Assembly (NCBI RefSeq): GCF_036373705.1
Contig: NC_089851.1
Span: forward strand, 2,945,920 to 3,009,919
DNA length: 64,000 nucleotides
Reading direction: 5' to 3'
From: Amia ocellicauda
Lineage: Eukaryota > Chordata > Actinopteri > Amiiformes > Amiidae
Shown here in pieces: positions 1 to 12,300 of this stretch (its first letter is position 1; each line of letters starts with the position of its first letter). The position numbers and the translations under genes were made by a program. The notes beneath the pieces were generated by a model that did not search any database, was not told the DNA's origin, and saw only the letters and a program-made list of their open reading frames with translations.

Positions 1-104
1 GATGTGTTTGCATCATGGATAGACATACCATAGACTCCTCTGTGCCCAGACTCTGTTGGGGGCCCCTCTAACACGGGCTCTTGGTTGTGTCCCTTGGCGC
101 TCAG

Positions 105-362
105 TCCTGGTCAGGGAGAAGCCCCGGGACACAGCTGCTCAGGAGGGCGAGACGGCGGTCCTGACGTGCATGACCTCGGAGGCAGGGACCAGAGTCGTTT
201 GGAGCAAAGACAACAGGACCATCCGGCCCAGCGACAAGTACGAGATCAGAGAGGAAGGGCTGCTCAGCCAGCTCCTCATCCACAGGGTGGAAGCAGGGGA
301 TGCTGGAAGATACACCTGTGACACAAGGGATGAGCAGAGCAGTGCGGTGTTGACAGTGGAAG
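105..362 (+). CDS. OBSCN: OBSCN exon 1 of window: Ig domain
   Basis: A complete I-set Ig domain on one 258-bp exon, phase 1-1. The acceptor is ggcgctcag and the donor gtaagg. B-strand Cys (AVLTCMTS), core Trp (RVVWSKDN) and F-strand Cys (GRYTCDT) are all present. Its C-terminal half closely resembles the next Ig exon (shared PSDKYE and LLIH), suggesting tandem duplication. Confidence 0.93.
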
Positions 363-3300
363 GTAAGGGACTCCTGGTGGGGGGGGGGGAAGAAGATGCA
401 AACAATAGAAATCATTAAAATAATCAATTGGACTGCAGTGGTCTCCCATTATTGTCATATCTTATGAAGAACTCAGAGGAGATGTGTAGGTTAGTCAGTA
501 TCTATTGTATCTATTCTTTATTTGTAAGTAATCATGAGTAATCCTGATGTGGTTGAGTGGGAATCCTCCCACATTCATTAATTAATTCATTAATTAATTC
601 ATTTGTTTGGTTATTTATTGTCATTAGTTTAGTTTTTTTATGGAACACCTGTTGCCAAGGTGATGTCCAGAATTTGCCAGCATACAACATAATCAATACA
701 CGATATGATATTTACAGCATTTCACCGGCACATTTTCACGAATAAGAACATAAGAACATAAGAAAGTTTACAAACGAGAGGGGGCCATTCGACCCATCGT
801 GCTCGTTTGGTGTTCATTAATATCTAAGTGATCCAAGGATCCTATCCAGTCTATTTTGAAATGTTCCCAAACTTTCAGCTTCAACCACATCGCTGGGTAG
901 TTTATTCCAGATTGTGACTTCTCTCTGTGTGAAGAAGTGTCTCCTGTTTTCTGTCTCGAATGCCTTGAAGCCCAATTTCCATTTGTGTCCCCGGGTCCGT
1001 GTGTCCCTGCTGATCTGGAAAAGCTCCTCTGGTTTGATGTGGTCGATGCCTTTCATGATTTTGAAGACTTGGATCAAGTCCCCACGTAGTCTCCTCTGTT
1101 CCAGGGTGAAAAGGTCCAGGTCCTCAGTCTCTCAGTAGGACATTCCCTTCAGACCTGGAATAAGTCTGGTTGCTCTCCTCTGAACTGCCTCTAGAGCAGC
1201 GATATCTTTCTTGAAGTGTGGAGCCCAGAACTGTCCACAGTATCCAGATGAGCTCTAACTAGTGCATTGTACAGTCTGAACATCACTGCCCTTGTTCTCA
1301 ATTCTACACTTTTGACAATATACCCTAGCATTGTGTTTGCCTTTTTTATTGCTTCCCCACATTGTTTGGATGGAGAAAGTGAGGAGTCCACATAGACTCC
1401 TAGGTCTTTCTCATGCGTTACTTCATCTAGTTCTATTCCTCCCATAGTGTAATTATAGTGGACATTTTTGTTACCTGCATGTAATACCTTGCACTTGTCC
1501 ACATTGAATTTCATTTGCCAGATGTCAGCCCACAACTGAATATTATCTAAGTCCCTCTGAATAGCCTGTGCTGCCAAGATTGTATCTGCTGAGCCACCTA
1601 TTTTAGTATCATCTGCAAATAACTATCCCAGAGTCCAGATCATTAATATAGATTAGAAAAACCACAGGCCCTAGTACTGATCCCTGTGGAACTCCACTAA
1701 CAACCATACATACCATACCATACATAAAATACAGATTGGAGCATAATACCAAAACAGCAAAGAGCAGAATGGCAAAATTGTCCTTGAAGAAGAATTCATA
1801 CAGCAGCAATTGAAGGCCGTACCGCAGTCCGAGGCATCGCAGTCCCTGTGCTGTTTGATAACCTTGTGTCTGTTCCCATTTGCAGCGTTGCCTGCGTTTT
1901 TCAGGCAGGAGCTGCAGAACCAGGAGGCTGAGGAGGGGGGCATGGTCACCCTGTGCTGCGAGCTCTCCAAGCCGGGGGCCGCGGTGGAGTGGAGGAAGGG
2001 AGGAGTGGTGCTGCAGCCCAGTGACAAGTACGAGATGAAGCAGCAGGGCGCTGTCTACGAGTTACTGATTCACGACCTGGAGCCGGAGGACAATGGCTAC
2101 TACACGTGTGATACAGGAGACCAGCTGACTACTGCTTCTGTTGCAGTGCAAGGTAAACCCAAATATAAGAGATGATAATCGTAATCATCACCCTAATCAT
2201 CATGCAGTCTTCAAATCTTGATTTATAACACACACACGGGGATACGTCCTAACCCCTCCCAAACTGGATTTCAAAGAGGCTGGGAGCAATAGCCATTCCT
2301 AGTGTGGGTTTCCTGCACTGACATTATGGGGATTATTTAAAAAAAAAAGTCTTAAGTATGCGAATAACACTGTATAATCACCCCTTTCAATCATTTCCAA
2401 ATTCTATTAGTATACATTTCTGAAATACAATAACATCAGGTGAACATCAGCAATTCTATGGCACTGTTCTTTTCTGCTTATGTAGGCCGATTTAGCAATT
2501 CATATTTTTCCTCAGAAGTGATTGTTTATTTTATCTTCTCAACTGTGTTGAGTACTCCAAAGTTTAATAAGCTTATATTGCGACCTATAAATACGATCTT
2601 TTTTGTTATTATTGTTTTTATGCGGTTTTGTCTTAAAATTACAGGATTTCAGTTATCTTTCTCATTCAGATAACCAGGGTTGCAATCACAACCTAACCTT
2701 TCGCACAGTGTACAGATCTTTCAAAACCATGACTTCCCACATTTAACCAGACAGGGTCTTCTAAACACAGCTTTCCAAAGGATATCCCGTGTATCGCAAA
2801 CAGGTAGAGGTGCTGAGATCTAGAGAGAATATTTTCTCAAGTACCAATGAGATGCGAATGGATTCAAATTAAAACAGCAAGAGAAGTGCAAGTGCCCAAA
2901 TGATTGATCCTCCCTCAGCACAGTCCTTCAAGTGTAAGAGCAGCAGCACCTTCTGTTTTCATCAACAAGGTAAAGGTTGACTTGGCTCTTTGGTCATGAA
3001 AGAAGTTGAAGATGTTTCACTCACAATCCTGAGGAGATTAAGCAATACCAAGCTCTGAAACAGAAGACCGTGTCTCAGAGACCAAAAGCAGGAAGAGATA
3101 CTCAGTCCATAGATTATGCTTAATTTAAGAAATTATACAAAATTCGGGATGTTTTTGTAGACTTAGATCCCCTTCTTTCTGCCCATATTATTAAAGACTC
3201 TATTGAAAACACAAGCTTGCCCTTCAGAAACTGACAGATTTGAGGAGGGTTGTTTTGCTTTGTCCTGTCAATTGGAGGAGGAACCGGGGTGTCAACCAGG

Positions 3301-6300
3301 GGACAGACAGACTGTTGTGGTCCCACAAAAAGAGTTGTGGTGGAATAGAAACAAACTAATAAGTCAAGGAGTGAACTCTCTGGGTGCCTTCAAGAAACCA
3401 CTGGATTAAACATCTGGATTTCATCAGCTCCAATAAGCAAGATGACCTCCTTTAATTTTCTAAACATGCTTATGTTCTTAATATCTCTTCACCTTAGGAA
3501 GGGTGCTCAAGTGTCTGGCTTCTCTACTGTATTGACAGGCTTGTGACGCTGGATTCACATGGGACTCTCCTTACTGTTTTCCATTTATGTTTGGAAACAT
3601 TCTTCTTATTGTGAATGAAAAGCTCTTCCACTGCCAGTATTAGAGCATTGGACCTGATCTGAACTTGATCTGGACATGAACTGTCCTCCAGTCATTGCGA
3701 TAAAGAAGAAACGATCTGGGAAGTCGACCCAGTGCTGAGCAGAGCAAGCATGTCTTTGCGCTCCAGTAAAGCAATGTTTATAAGATTTTGAAACCAAACT
3801 ATGCTGCTTTGAAGAGAATATGCATACAGATTGGCTTTAGCTTAACTACTGTGCACTGAAAAGCATTGAGTTAGCAAAACATGTTTCAAATACATTCTTC
3901 CAAATAAACTGCAACTTTTCTTAAAACACATTTGTTTACAATTTGAATTTCCAATGAGTCAAAAACAGACGGCACTGTAGCCATGTGTTTAAAGACAACT
4001 GTCTTTTATGTGCACTGAGACAGACAGAGAACACACACACAGAGGGAGATCTGTTAGACGGAGGCACTTCTCAGATCAGCAAATAATGTTGTGGCAACAT
4101 TGTATTAAATCGATCTTAGAACAAATTTATTTGTGGTGACACACATTTGTAGACTCCAGGCGACGTTCTCAAGATGTGTAAAATAACATTGTCAAATGAC
4201 ATTTACAAAAGAACAACACTGTTCTCGTGTCATATGTGGTGAAACACTGAGAGCTGGGTGGGCAGGCGCAGTTCACTGCCTGAGGGGTCTCTCTCCTTGC
4301 TCCACAGAGGGAGAGGTGCGGATAGTGTCGCCCTTAAAGAACACGGATGTGTTTGTGGGGGAGCAGGCTCTGTTCTCCTGCCAGCTGTCTCGCAGGGGGG
4401 TGAGGGAGGTGCAGTGGTGGCTGGATGGCTCCCCCCTTCAGAGCAGCCCCTGCAACGAGATAGCCGTTGTCGATGGCAAGGTGCACACTCTCACCCTAAA
4501 GAACCTGGCGGCCGACGACTCGGGCACGGTGACATTCAGAGCCGGGAGCCTCATCTCCTCCGCCAAATTATTAGTCAAAGGTATTGGAGAGAGAGCGAGT
4601 GAGAAGGACAGAGGGAGAGCAACCTTGGTTAACCCTTTTGCATGGGGCCTTGCAATTTCTAGGGATTTAGTAATCAAAATTTGATTTATGTACTTTAATA
4701 GAACACCCAGTAAGAATCTCTCTTTCTTTCTGTGAAACTCAAATTGTGTTTAATTTGCTATGAATGAAACAAATGGAATAAATGAATTGTTAGGACTCAG
4801 TTTTCTACCCAGGCGCCCAGTCTGTAAAAGGTTAATAACTCTTGCTGCTTAAAATGCTGATAAGAGGCTTGACAGCTAACTGTGTTAACATTGATGTTTT
4901 GTGCCTTCTAAACGCATGAGTGGGCCTTCTGGTTATATATGTATAGATCTGACTTGAGTTAAAAATGTTTTGCCAAAGGCTAATAAAAGAGCTTCACATG
5001 CTTTAGGTTTCAGCCCTATCATGACATACGTAGCTTTACAGCTCAGTTCAGGCTCTGACCCATTGCCATGTGAATATGTGGCAGTTTATGTGGCCAAACT
5101 CACTGTCTGTCAGTAATATATAACGTCTGAAGTTCATGGCTGAATCATTGTGTCGGCTTTGCTGAAAAGATGCTGGTATAGATTAAGAACTCATCGATAA
5201 ACAACATTCCTTAATGAATATGAATATTTCAGAATCGGAGGAATCCAAAGGGTTTCTAGAGTAGATATCAGAAGGTTTAAGCATTTGGGGTCGGTCCAAA
5301 ATATGTCAGTGAAAAGATCAGCCTTTTAATTTTGACATGTTGAACGGGAGAATGAAATCATAACCAATCAACAAATAATGATAAGAGTAATAAAACAACA
5401 GCTAGCAAAACATGCAGCACTTTGTTTAATCTCCCTGTCTCCGGATCCTGATCCTAGCTTCTGTGATCCTCCGCGCTTCCTTTTTCCCTAAATCCTTCAC
5501 AACGCTAAAACTTTCTAACCCTCCACTTGGGCTCTGAACCTCATCCCCCACATCCATCACCACCTCCACCTCCACCTCCACCGCACATCTCCCTGCCCAC
5601 TTGCTTCTGAGAGGCTGGCCCTGGCCACGCACGTGAGCTTGGCCCTCTGGCCTTGTTGCGTTTGGCTGAGCGCTGTCCGGGTGTGGTGCATGTCCTCACT
5701 GACATGTCGGCCAACAGATCCCACGGTGGAGGTAGTGAGCGCCATGGAGGACGCGCAGGTGGAAGAGGATCAAGCGGTGGAGTTGATCTGCCAGTACTCC
5801 AGGCCTGTCCAGGCCACTTGGACAAAGAACGGAAAGCTGCTGCTGCCCGATGGCCACCGGGTCCAGGTGGAGCAGGACTGGAACGTGGCCAGGCTGCGCA
5901 TCAGCCGCGCCGTGTTGGAGGACAGGGGGACGTACTTGTGCGAGGCCGAAGGCACCAGTGTGGTGGCCCTGCTCGATGTCCAAGGTGAGCTCTTCGCCAG
6001 CCCCCGGCGAAGAGAGGGAGAGCGAGAGCCAGAACCATGCCAAGCAACTCACATACTCCCCCCATCACCACTAACCACCCCCACCCTCATCCACTTCCTC
6101 CTCCCCTCTGTGAGAAAGGAGGTTCTTCCACTGTGGCGTTGCGACTCACACAGTGCTGCACCCGTGTCCGTCTCCCTCTTGATGGGTATCCTCTCCGATT
6201 ACGCCTCCTCCACCCGCTTCACGTCTTCAGCCCTGGCTGCACAGTAGAGGATGTAGATGGATGTCATCGCCTGTCTCCTCTGGCTCCTCACACCGAGTGG

Positions 6301-9300
6301 GTCCTCGTGACTCAGTAGGCCGGCTCTTCCCCCGCGCAACTAACGTGCAAATCTGCTCTGTCGCCCGCAGCCAAGCCCATCGACATCATCCAGGGCCTGG
6401 AGAGCGTGGACACGCTGGACGGTGGGGAGGCCCTGTTCGAGTGCTCGCTGTCCCGGCCCGAGCTGCAGGACTACCGCTGGCTGATCGACGACCAGCCGGC
6501 GCGGGAATCCGAGAACACCGAGATGGTGGTGTTTGAGAGCGGCCGTCGGCACCTGCTGCTGCTCAAAGACCTGCGCCCCGAGGACAGCTGCCGGGTCACC
6601 TTCCTGGCGGGCAACGCCATCTCCTCCGCCTTCCTGACTGTCAGAGGTACCCATCTGCACTCCCCGCCCGCACGCGTCGCAACACGAGTTACTGAACCGC
6701 AACTCGGTTCTCTCACTAACCTCTGGCACCGGGAACAGGTTCCAGACCTCTATTTTGAAATGTGTGGTATTTCGTTGACACCGATTGACTTGTCCATGGA
6801 GTGGACTCGGTTCTGAGAAAGTCATATGAGTTTCCCAGGGTACATTTGCACTCTGCATTGCATTCAGTCTCCTGAGATTTATCAGGGTTTTTAACATTCT
6901 TATGATTTCAATGTGATTTATTGTCCGTTGTTTCCCCTGCACACAAATCCTTAAGCATTGAATAACTGAAGTTTAGAAGTCTGTAGTCTTCACTAGCATG
7001 GCAACTGTAATGTGTCGCACAACTGGGTGCAACGCCCTGGGCTTCAGCTCAAGAATCAAGGGGAAACTGATATAGATACAGTACAACCGTTCCTAAGTTA
7101 TTTCTGGCAGCTAGCACATTTGTAGGTATATTTAGCTCAGTCAACCTGCCGATAACGCAGTGCATGTCTCTGGTGCCCCCAGGCTGGCAGCTGCATGTCC
7201 TGCGGCCGCTGGAGGACGTGGAGGTGGCGGTGGGCGAGCGGGCAGAGTTCACCTGCGTGCTGAGTGAGCCTGTGCCCATCAGCGAGGTCACCTGGTACTT
7301 GAACGGCTCCGAGATCAGAGCCGACGACACCTGGGTGCTGCAGGCAGATGGCAGCTCCTACCACCTCATTCTCCGGCAAGCCCGGCCACACCACACGAAG
7401 GAGGTGACTTTCGCTGCCAGGGACGCCATCTCCAGCGCCAAACTGACTGTCATCGGTAAGCTGCTGCTCCTGTGTTTGTTTACCCGGCTATGTTGCTGCA
7501 AAACCTTCGATTAGTATATTAGTATACTTGGAGTAAATAGCCCTTCGTCTGGTGACGTCATGTAGCAGCTGCATTGGCCGCTGAAGACAATACAATGGAG
7601 AGGAAATTGAAAATGTCCGGCCCAATCCAAACAGAGGGTTAAAAGGAGTAGATCATTATCCGCCTTCTTTCGTGCTTTAAATGAAGATGTTTTTTCAGTG
7701 CATCTGTTGCAGAGCTGAACAGTTGGAAGTGGCGTAGCGATGACGGTGTTTGGTCATTATGTGGGCAGGGCTGTGAATTGTGCCCCTCGGGGAAAACAGT
7801 TTTTTCACACCCAGCTGGAAGGATAAGTTTGAATTCATATGAAAGTCAGTGGAAGAAAACATCACCCTACTCACCTGTCCATTCATTCATTCATTCATTC
7901 ATTCATTAACATACTCTCGTATTCAACAATAACCTCCCACCAAAGCATCTTTTAAAATAATGATTGCATAATTATACATTATAATTGTGATTTTCTTTCA
8001 TCGTCTCAGTGTCCCATCAACCAGTGCCTCAAAATAAGCAGACTTTCTTTAATCCTATACTTACATAGCCACTGCAGTGCTTTACAGAAACACAGGCAAT
8101 TTTTCTCAAGGCTACACATGCATCAGTACAGGATAAATACAATCCTCAAATGAAATAAACATCCAGAGTTGTAAAGAAACCCACAATCATTTTCAAATCC
8201 TTGAGCTACTCTCTGATCTGTAGCGGTGCATTGACTAAACACTACATGAATAATGATATTATTAACAGTGTTTGCCCTCATTACAGCACAGACTTGTTAA
8301 GCTAGGGTTTCACAATCTAGCAGACTTCATGTGTCTTGATAAGTGGCCAACACCCGAAGAGCTGTGAAGAAGGCCAGTAATTTGAATTAGGTGGTTATGA
8401 TTTCAGGTGGAAGTAAGGAAAAACTGAAGACACTGCAGCTGGCCCTGATTAGGGTTGGCCAGAATTTGGGGATTGTGGTGACCATGAGAGATGTCTCTTC
8501 TGCACCATTTTGTCATGATGGACGAGACGATGCTGTAACCAGCACCCTCTCGCAGGGCTCAAGGGCAGCATCAGCAGGAGATCTCAGAGTGATCCACAGG
8601 GTAACCTACGCTGGCCTCTCAGCTGTCAGTTGTGTTAAATTATACTGGACATCCTCCACCGCATATCTGGATAAAGCCGGATTAGGATTTCTTCAGAGAG
8701 CTGCCCCTCAGTGTATAATCTCTCCCCTGGTAGACCAGTTGGTTTATTTTCCAACTTCCCAGTTAACCTAACCCCCTCCCCCCCCAGCACTGCCTGACCC
8801 CCCTGAGGATCCAGAGCTGGTGAGTAAGTCCAGCCAATCGGTGACGCTGTCCTGGTTCACGCCCCTCAGCGATGGGGGCGGGCCCATCCTGGGCTACCGA
8901 GTAGAGATGCGATTGGCCGACAGTGTGCTCTGGTTGCCGTGCCACACGGAGCCCATTCGGAGCACAGAGTTTGTGGTGGACAACCTCATCCCCGGGATGG
9001 GGTACCGATTCCGGGTGGCAGCGGTGAACCGTGCTGGCACTGGGGAGCCAGTCCATTTACCGCAAACTGTCCAGCTAGGTGAGAGGCTCCGCGCTGCTGT
9101 AGCACTGCGCATGCACGCCTCGGCTGTGGTGTTTTATTCAGCAAGGTCCAAAAACACTCTTCAACACAAACGAAAGCAGTAGGGTTCCCCCAAAGGGATA
9201 ATCTGGTAGTTTACAGAAACTTCACAAGGAGTATTTCCCCTAGTTTCCAGTTGATCAGATTCAGTTATCCCTGAATGTCAGCCTTGACTGGCCCTTGGCA

Positions 9301-12300
9301 GACCTCTGTACCTCCCTCAAATCTCATAAGAACATAAGAACAAAAGAAAGTTTACAAATGAGAGGAGGCCATTCGACTCATGCTTGTTTGGTGTTCATTA
9401 ATAACTGAGTGATCCAAGGAGGTGATCTCAATCAGAGACTGCCTGTTTCACCTCACTGTCCCACAAAAACCTCTCTGCTGCTCACTGGCGGTGAGCCTGC
9501 AGAACAGCCGTCCGCTTTCATTCCCCGTCATTGACGCGACAATACCATATCTCATAAGGGACAAACACACCAGTGCTTACAATCACATCATAACACAGGT
9601 ATAAACAAGGATTTCTGTTTTTTATTTGATCGTACTCAACCTTCTTTCGAGAGTGAATTATGACCAGGGTTTGCTACTGCTGCGCCAGGGAAATTTGAGG
9701 GAGTTATGTATTTATTTTTCTATCCAATTTCCTCTGTAGGAAGTCAGATTGTCATTTTAACTCTCAGTGCGATTGATCAAAGCTTCATCGAGTTCCATTC
9801 AGGGAAGTTCAGTGTCTGTTTCAGCAGCTAGAGCTACATCTCATGGACCACAAGCTGATGAAGCACATTTGCTTCGCTGCACTGCTGAATAAAACAACGT
9901 GCCCCTCACCTGCATGATGATTAATGCCTGCATGGATTCTGACTTCAGCTCATAGTTCTCATTAAATCCTCATTATCTTGTAACACGTGACAGTGGGGGG
10001 GTACTCAATTGTAGTTTGCAATTCAGTGTTCTCTGCTGTCACACCTTTTCTATACACAGCTTTATTGATGCACTGCTTTATATGATTGTAAGCAATTCTT
10101 CATTTGAAAAAACATTATCTGGTTTTACATTTTACTCCATAATATTATATGTTTTTACTGTGCTGTAAAGAGAGTTTTGAGCATATATGCTTAGCCTACA
10201 TTGATAAGAAAATGTATTTACTTTGTTGTGAGAGTAAAAGGGTAAATGAACGAGTAACTGCGTACCCAGTATGAATGGGGGGATAATTCGCTTTGTTTTC
10301 AGCACTTTCTTTGGTTTCACATCATACATCTCAGCCTAGGATTCAGTGCACTGTGCCACAGCATACTTCACAGACACACCATGGAAACTACTGGCTATGG
10401 GTTGAAGTGATGACACTCAAGGTCGAGGGCTGTGCTGTGCTGTCTCTGTGATTCGAATAAATGGGTTATAGGTCTAGACATTTTACCTGATAGAAATGAA
10501 GTCTGTTAAATTTAAGTTTAAGAAACGACAAAGTATTTACCATATTGAGCTTCGCTTTAATCTGTTTAAGTCAATTCACCAATTTTTAATTCCTTTTTTT
10601 GGGTTCCTTTGAACACTAACTGGTAGTTGTTGAAATGTGTCACAGCTAGCTATAAAAAGTGTCCTTACCGAAGTTCACTTACCGATTTCTCAAGCAACCA
10701 TAAGACAGACTTGTGATAAAGATTAATCAGAGGACATGCATATTGTTTGACTGTGGTATTGTGAAAATACATCAATGAATGAATAAATCATAAGAGATCA
10801 GTCTTGGTACAAAAGTCCTAACACTGAATGCCTTCTAGTTTGCATATAAGCAGACAGGTAGCTGCACTGGTCTGTCTAGAAGAGAGATCTACTGCTGCCT
10901 TTTTGGCAAGGCCAGGTGACAGTTCTCTCTCAGGTCTCCCTTGTCATTGACTGACCTCCTGTTCTACCAACCACCACCCAACTCCCTCCCCAGATGCCCC
11001 CATCTCCATCGCGAGGCCCCTTTCCAGTCCAGCCGTGCAGGAGGGGGAGTCGGTCCGTCTGGAGTGCGAGCTGTCCAGGGATGGGGGCTCTGTCACCTGG
11101 CTGAAGGACAACAAGGACCTCCGGCTGGGCAAGAAGTTCCAGGCACTGTCCGAGGGCAGGAAGCAGGTGCTGCAGATCCAGGATTTCAGGCCCGCTGACC
11201 AGGGGGTTTATACCTGCGTGGCTTCGCCTGAGGCAGAGACATCTGTGGACCTCTACCTAGAAGGTACAGCATGGCTCTTTCGGTCCATCAGGGAGAACAC
11301 TGAGATATCATACAGTATATATATATATATTTTTTCACATTATGTAAGAAGGAGGAGCAACTTAAATGCTTCTCCTATTTAATGCAGGTTTTGACTTCTG
11401 TTCATTTAACATATATGAACATAAACCCCTGTAGCCGAACTTCAGATCTAACGAAGGTTCACTGGAGATTTGATGCACAAAGTTCGGCAAGATGACTATT
11501 TTTCCTCTCTACTCTGAGTCTTAACACAAGTTAACCGAAATTAAATTAAATGAAACAAAATAAAATACAATTACATTACATTTAATAATTGAAAAAGAAT
11601 TCTCTGATCTCCTCCCGCCACTCAGAGGTCACTCATGGAGGCATCGTGACAGTTCCAGGAGAGGAGGAGGAGGAGACCCCCGTGCAGCCCAGCCTGCCCC
11701 CTGAAGCCGCTCAGGAGGGGGACCTGCACCTGCTCTGGGAGGCCCTGGCCAAGAAGCGCCGCATGAGCCGAGAGCCGACGCTAGACTCCATCTCGGAGCT
11801 GCCGGAGGAGGACGACAAGCTCCCCAAGGGGCAGCGGGAGAGAGCAGATGAGCTCCTCCCCAAGCCCGAGCCGGAGTTCAACGGCAGCTCCGAGGATGAG
11901 TCCCTGACCGGAGCGCCTTCTTTGGTGTCCTATCTCAAGAAGACCAGCAAGTCCACCGTTACCTTATCCGTCGGCCAGGTCCAGACCATCTCCACCAAGA
12001 AGTTCTACGATCACTTCGAAATGGCGGAGGTTGAGACAAAACCTGCCGCGTCTGAGCCGGAGCCCCCGGCCCTGGGGGAAGAGGATGACGCGGACATGAC
12101 CAACGCTGCCATCAAAATCCAGGCTGCTTTCAAAGGCTACAAGACTAGGAAGGAGCTGAAGCAGAAGGGGCCCCCTGTCTTCGGCCCGGACGTTTTTAAG
12201 GACCAGACCTGTGAGCCCAATGGGACTATCCACCTGGAGTGCTCTTCGCTCAGCAAGTCTGACATGCAGGTGCGCTGGCTCAAGGACGGGCAGCAGCTGT

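Noticed and set aside
6340..6942. 200-codon minus-strand open frame
   Set aside because: Overlaps the Ig exon at 6371-6646 in antisense; it arises from high GC codon bias.
8391..8771. 126-codon plus-strand open frame in intron
   Set aside because: No domain, no splice sites in phase, and it runs into the polypyrimidine tract of the FnIII exon.
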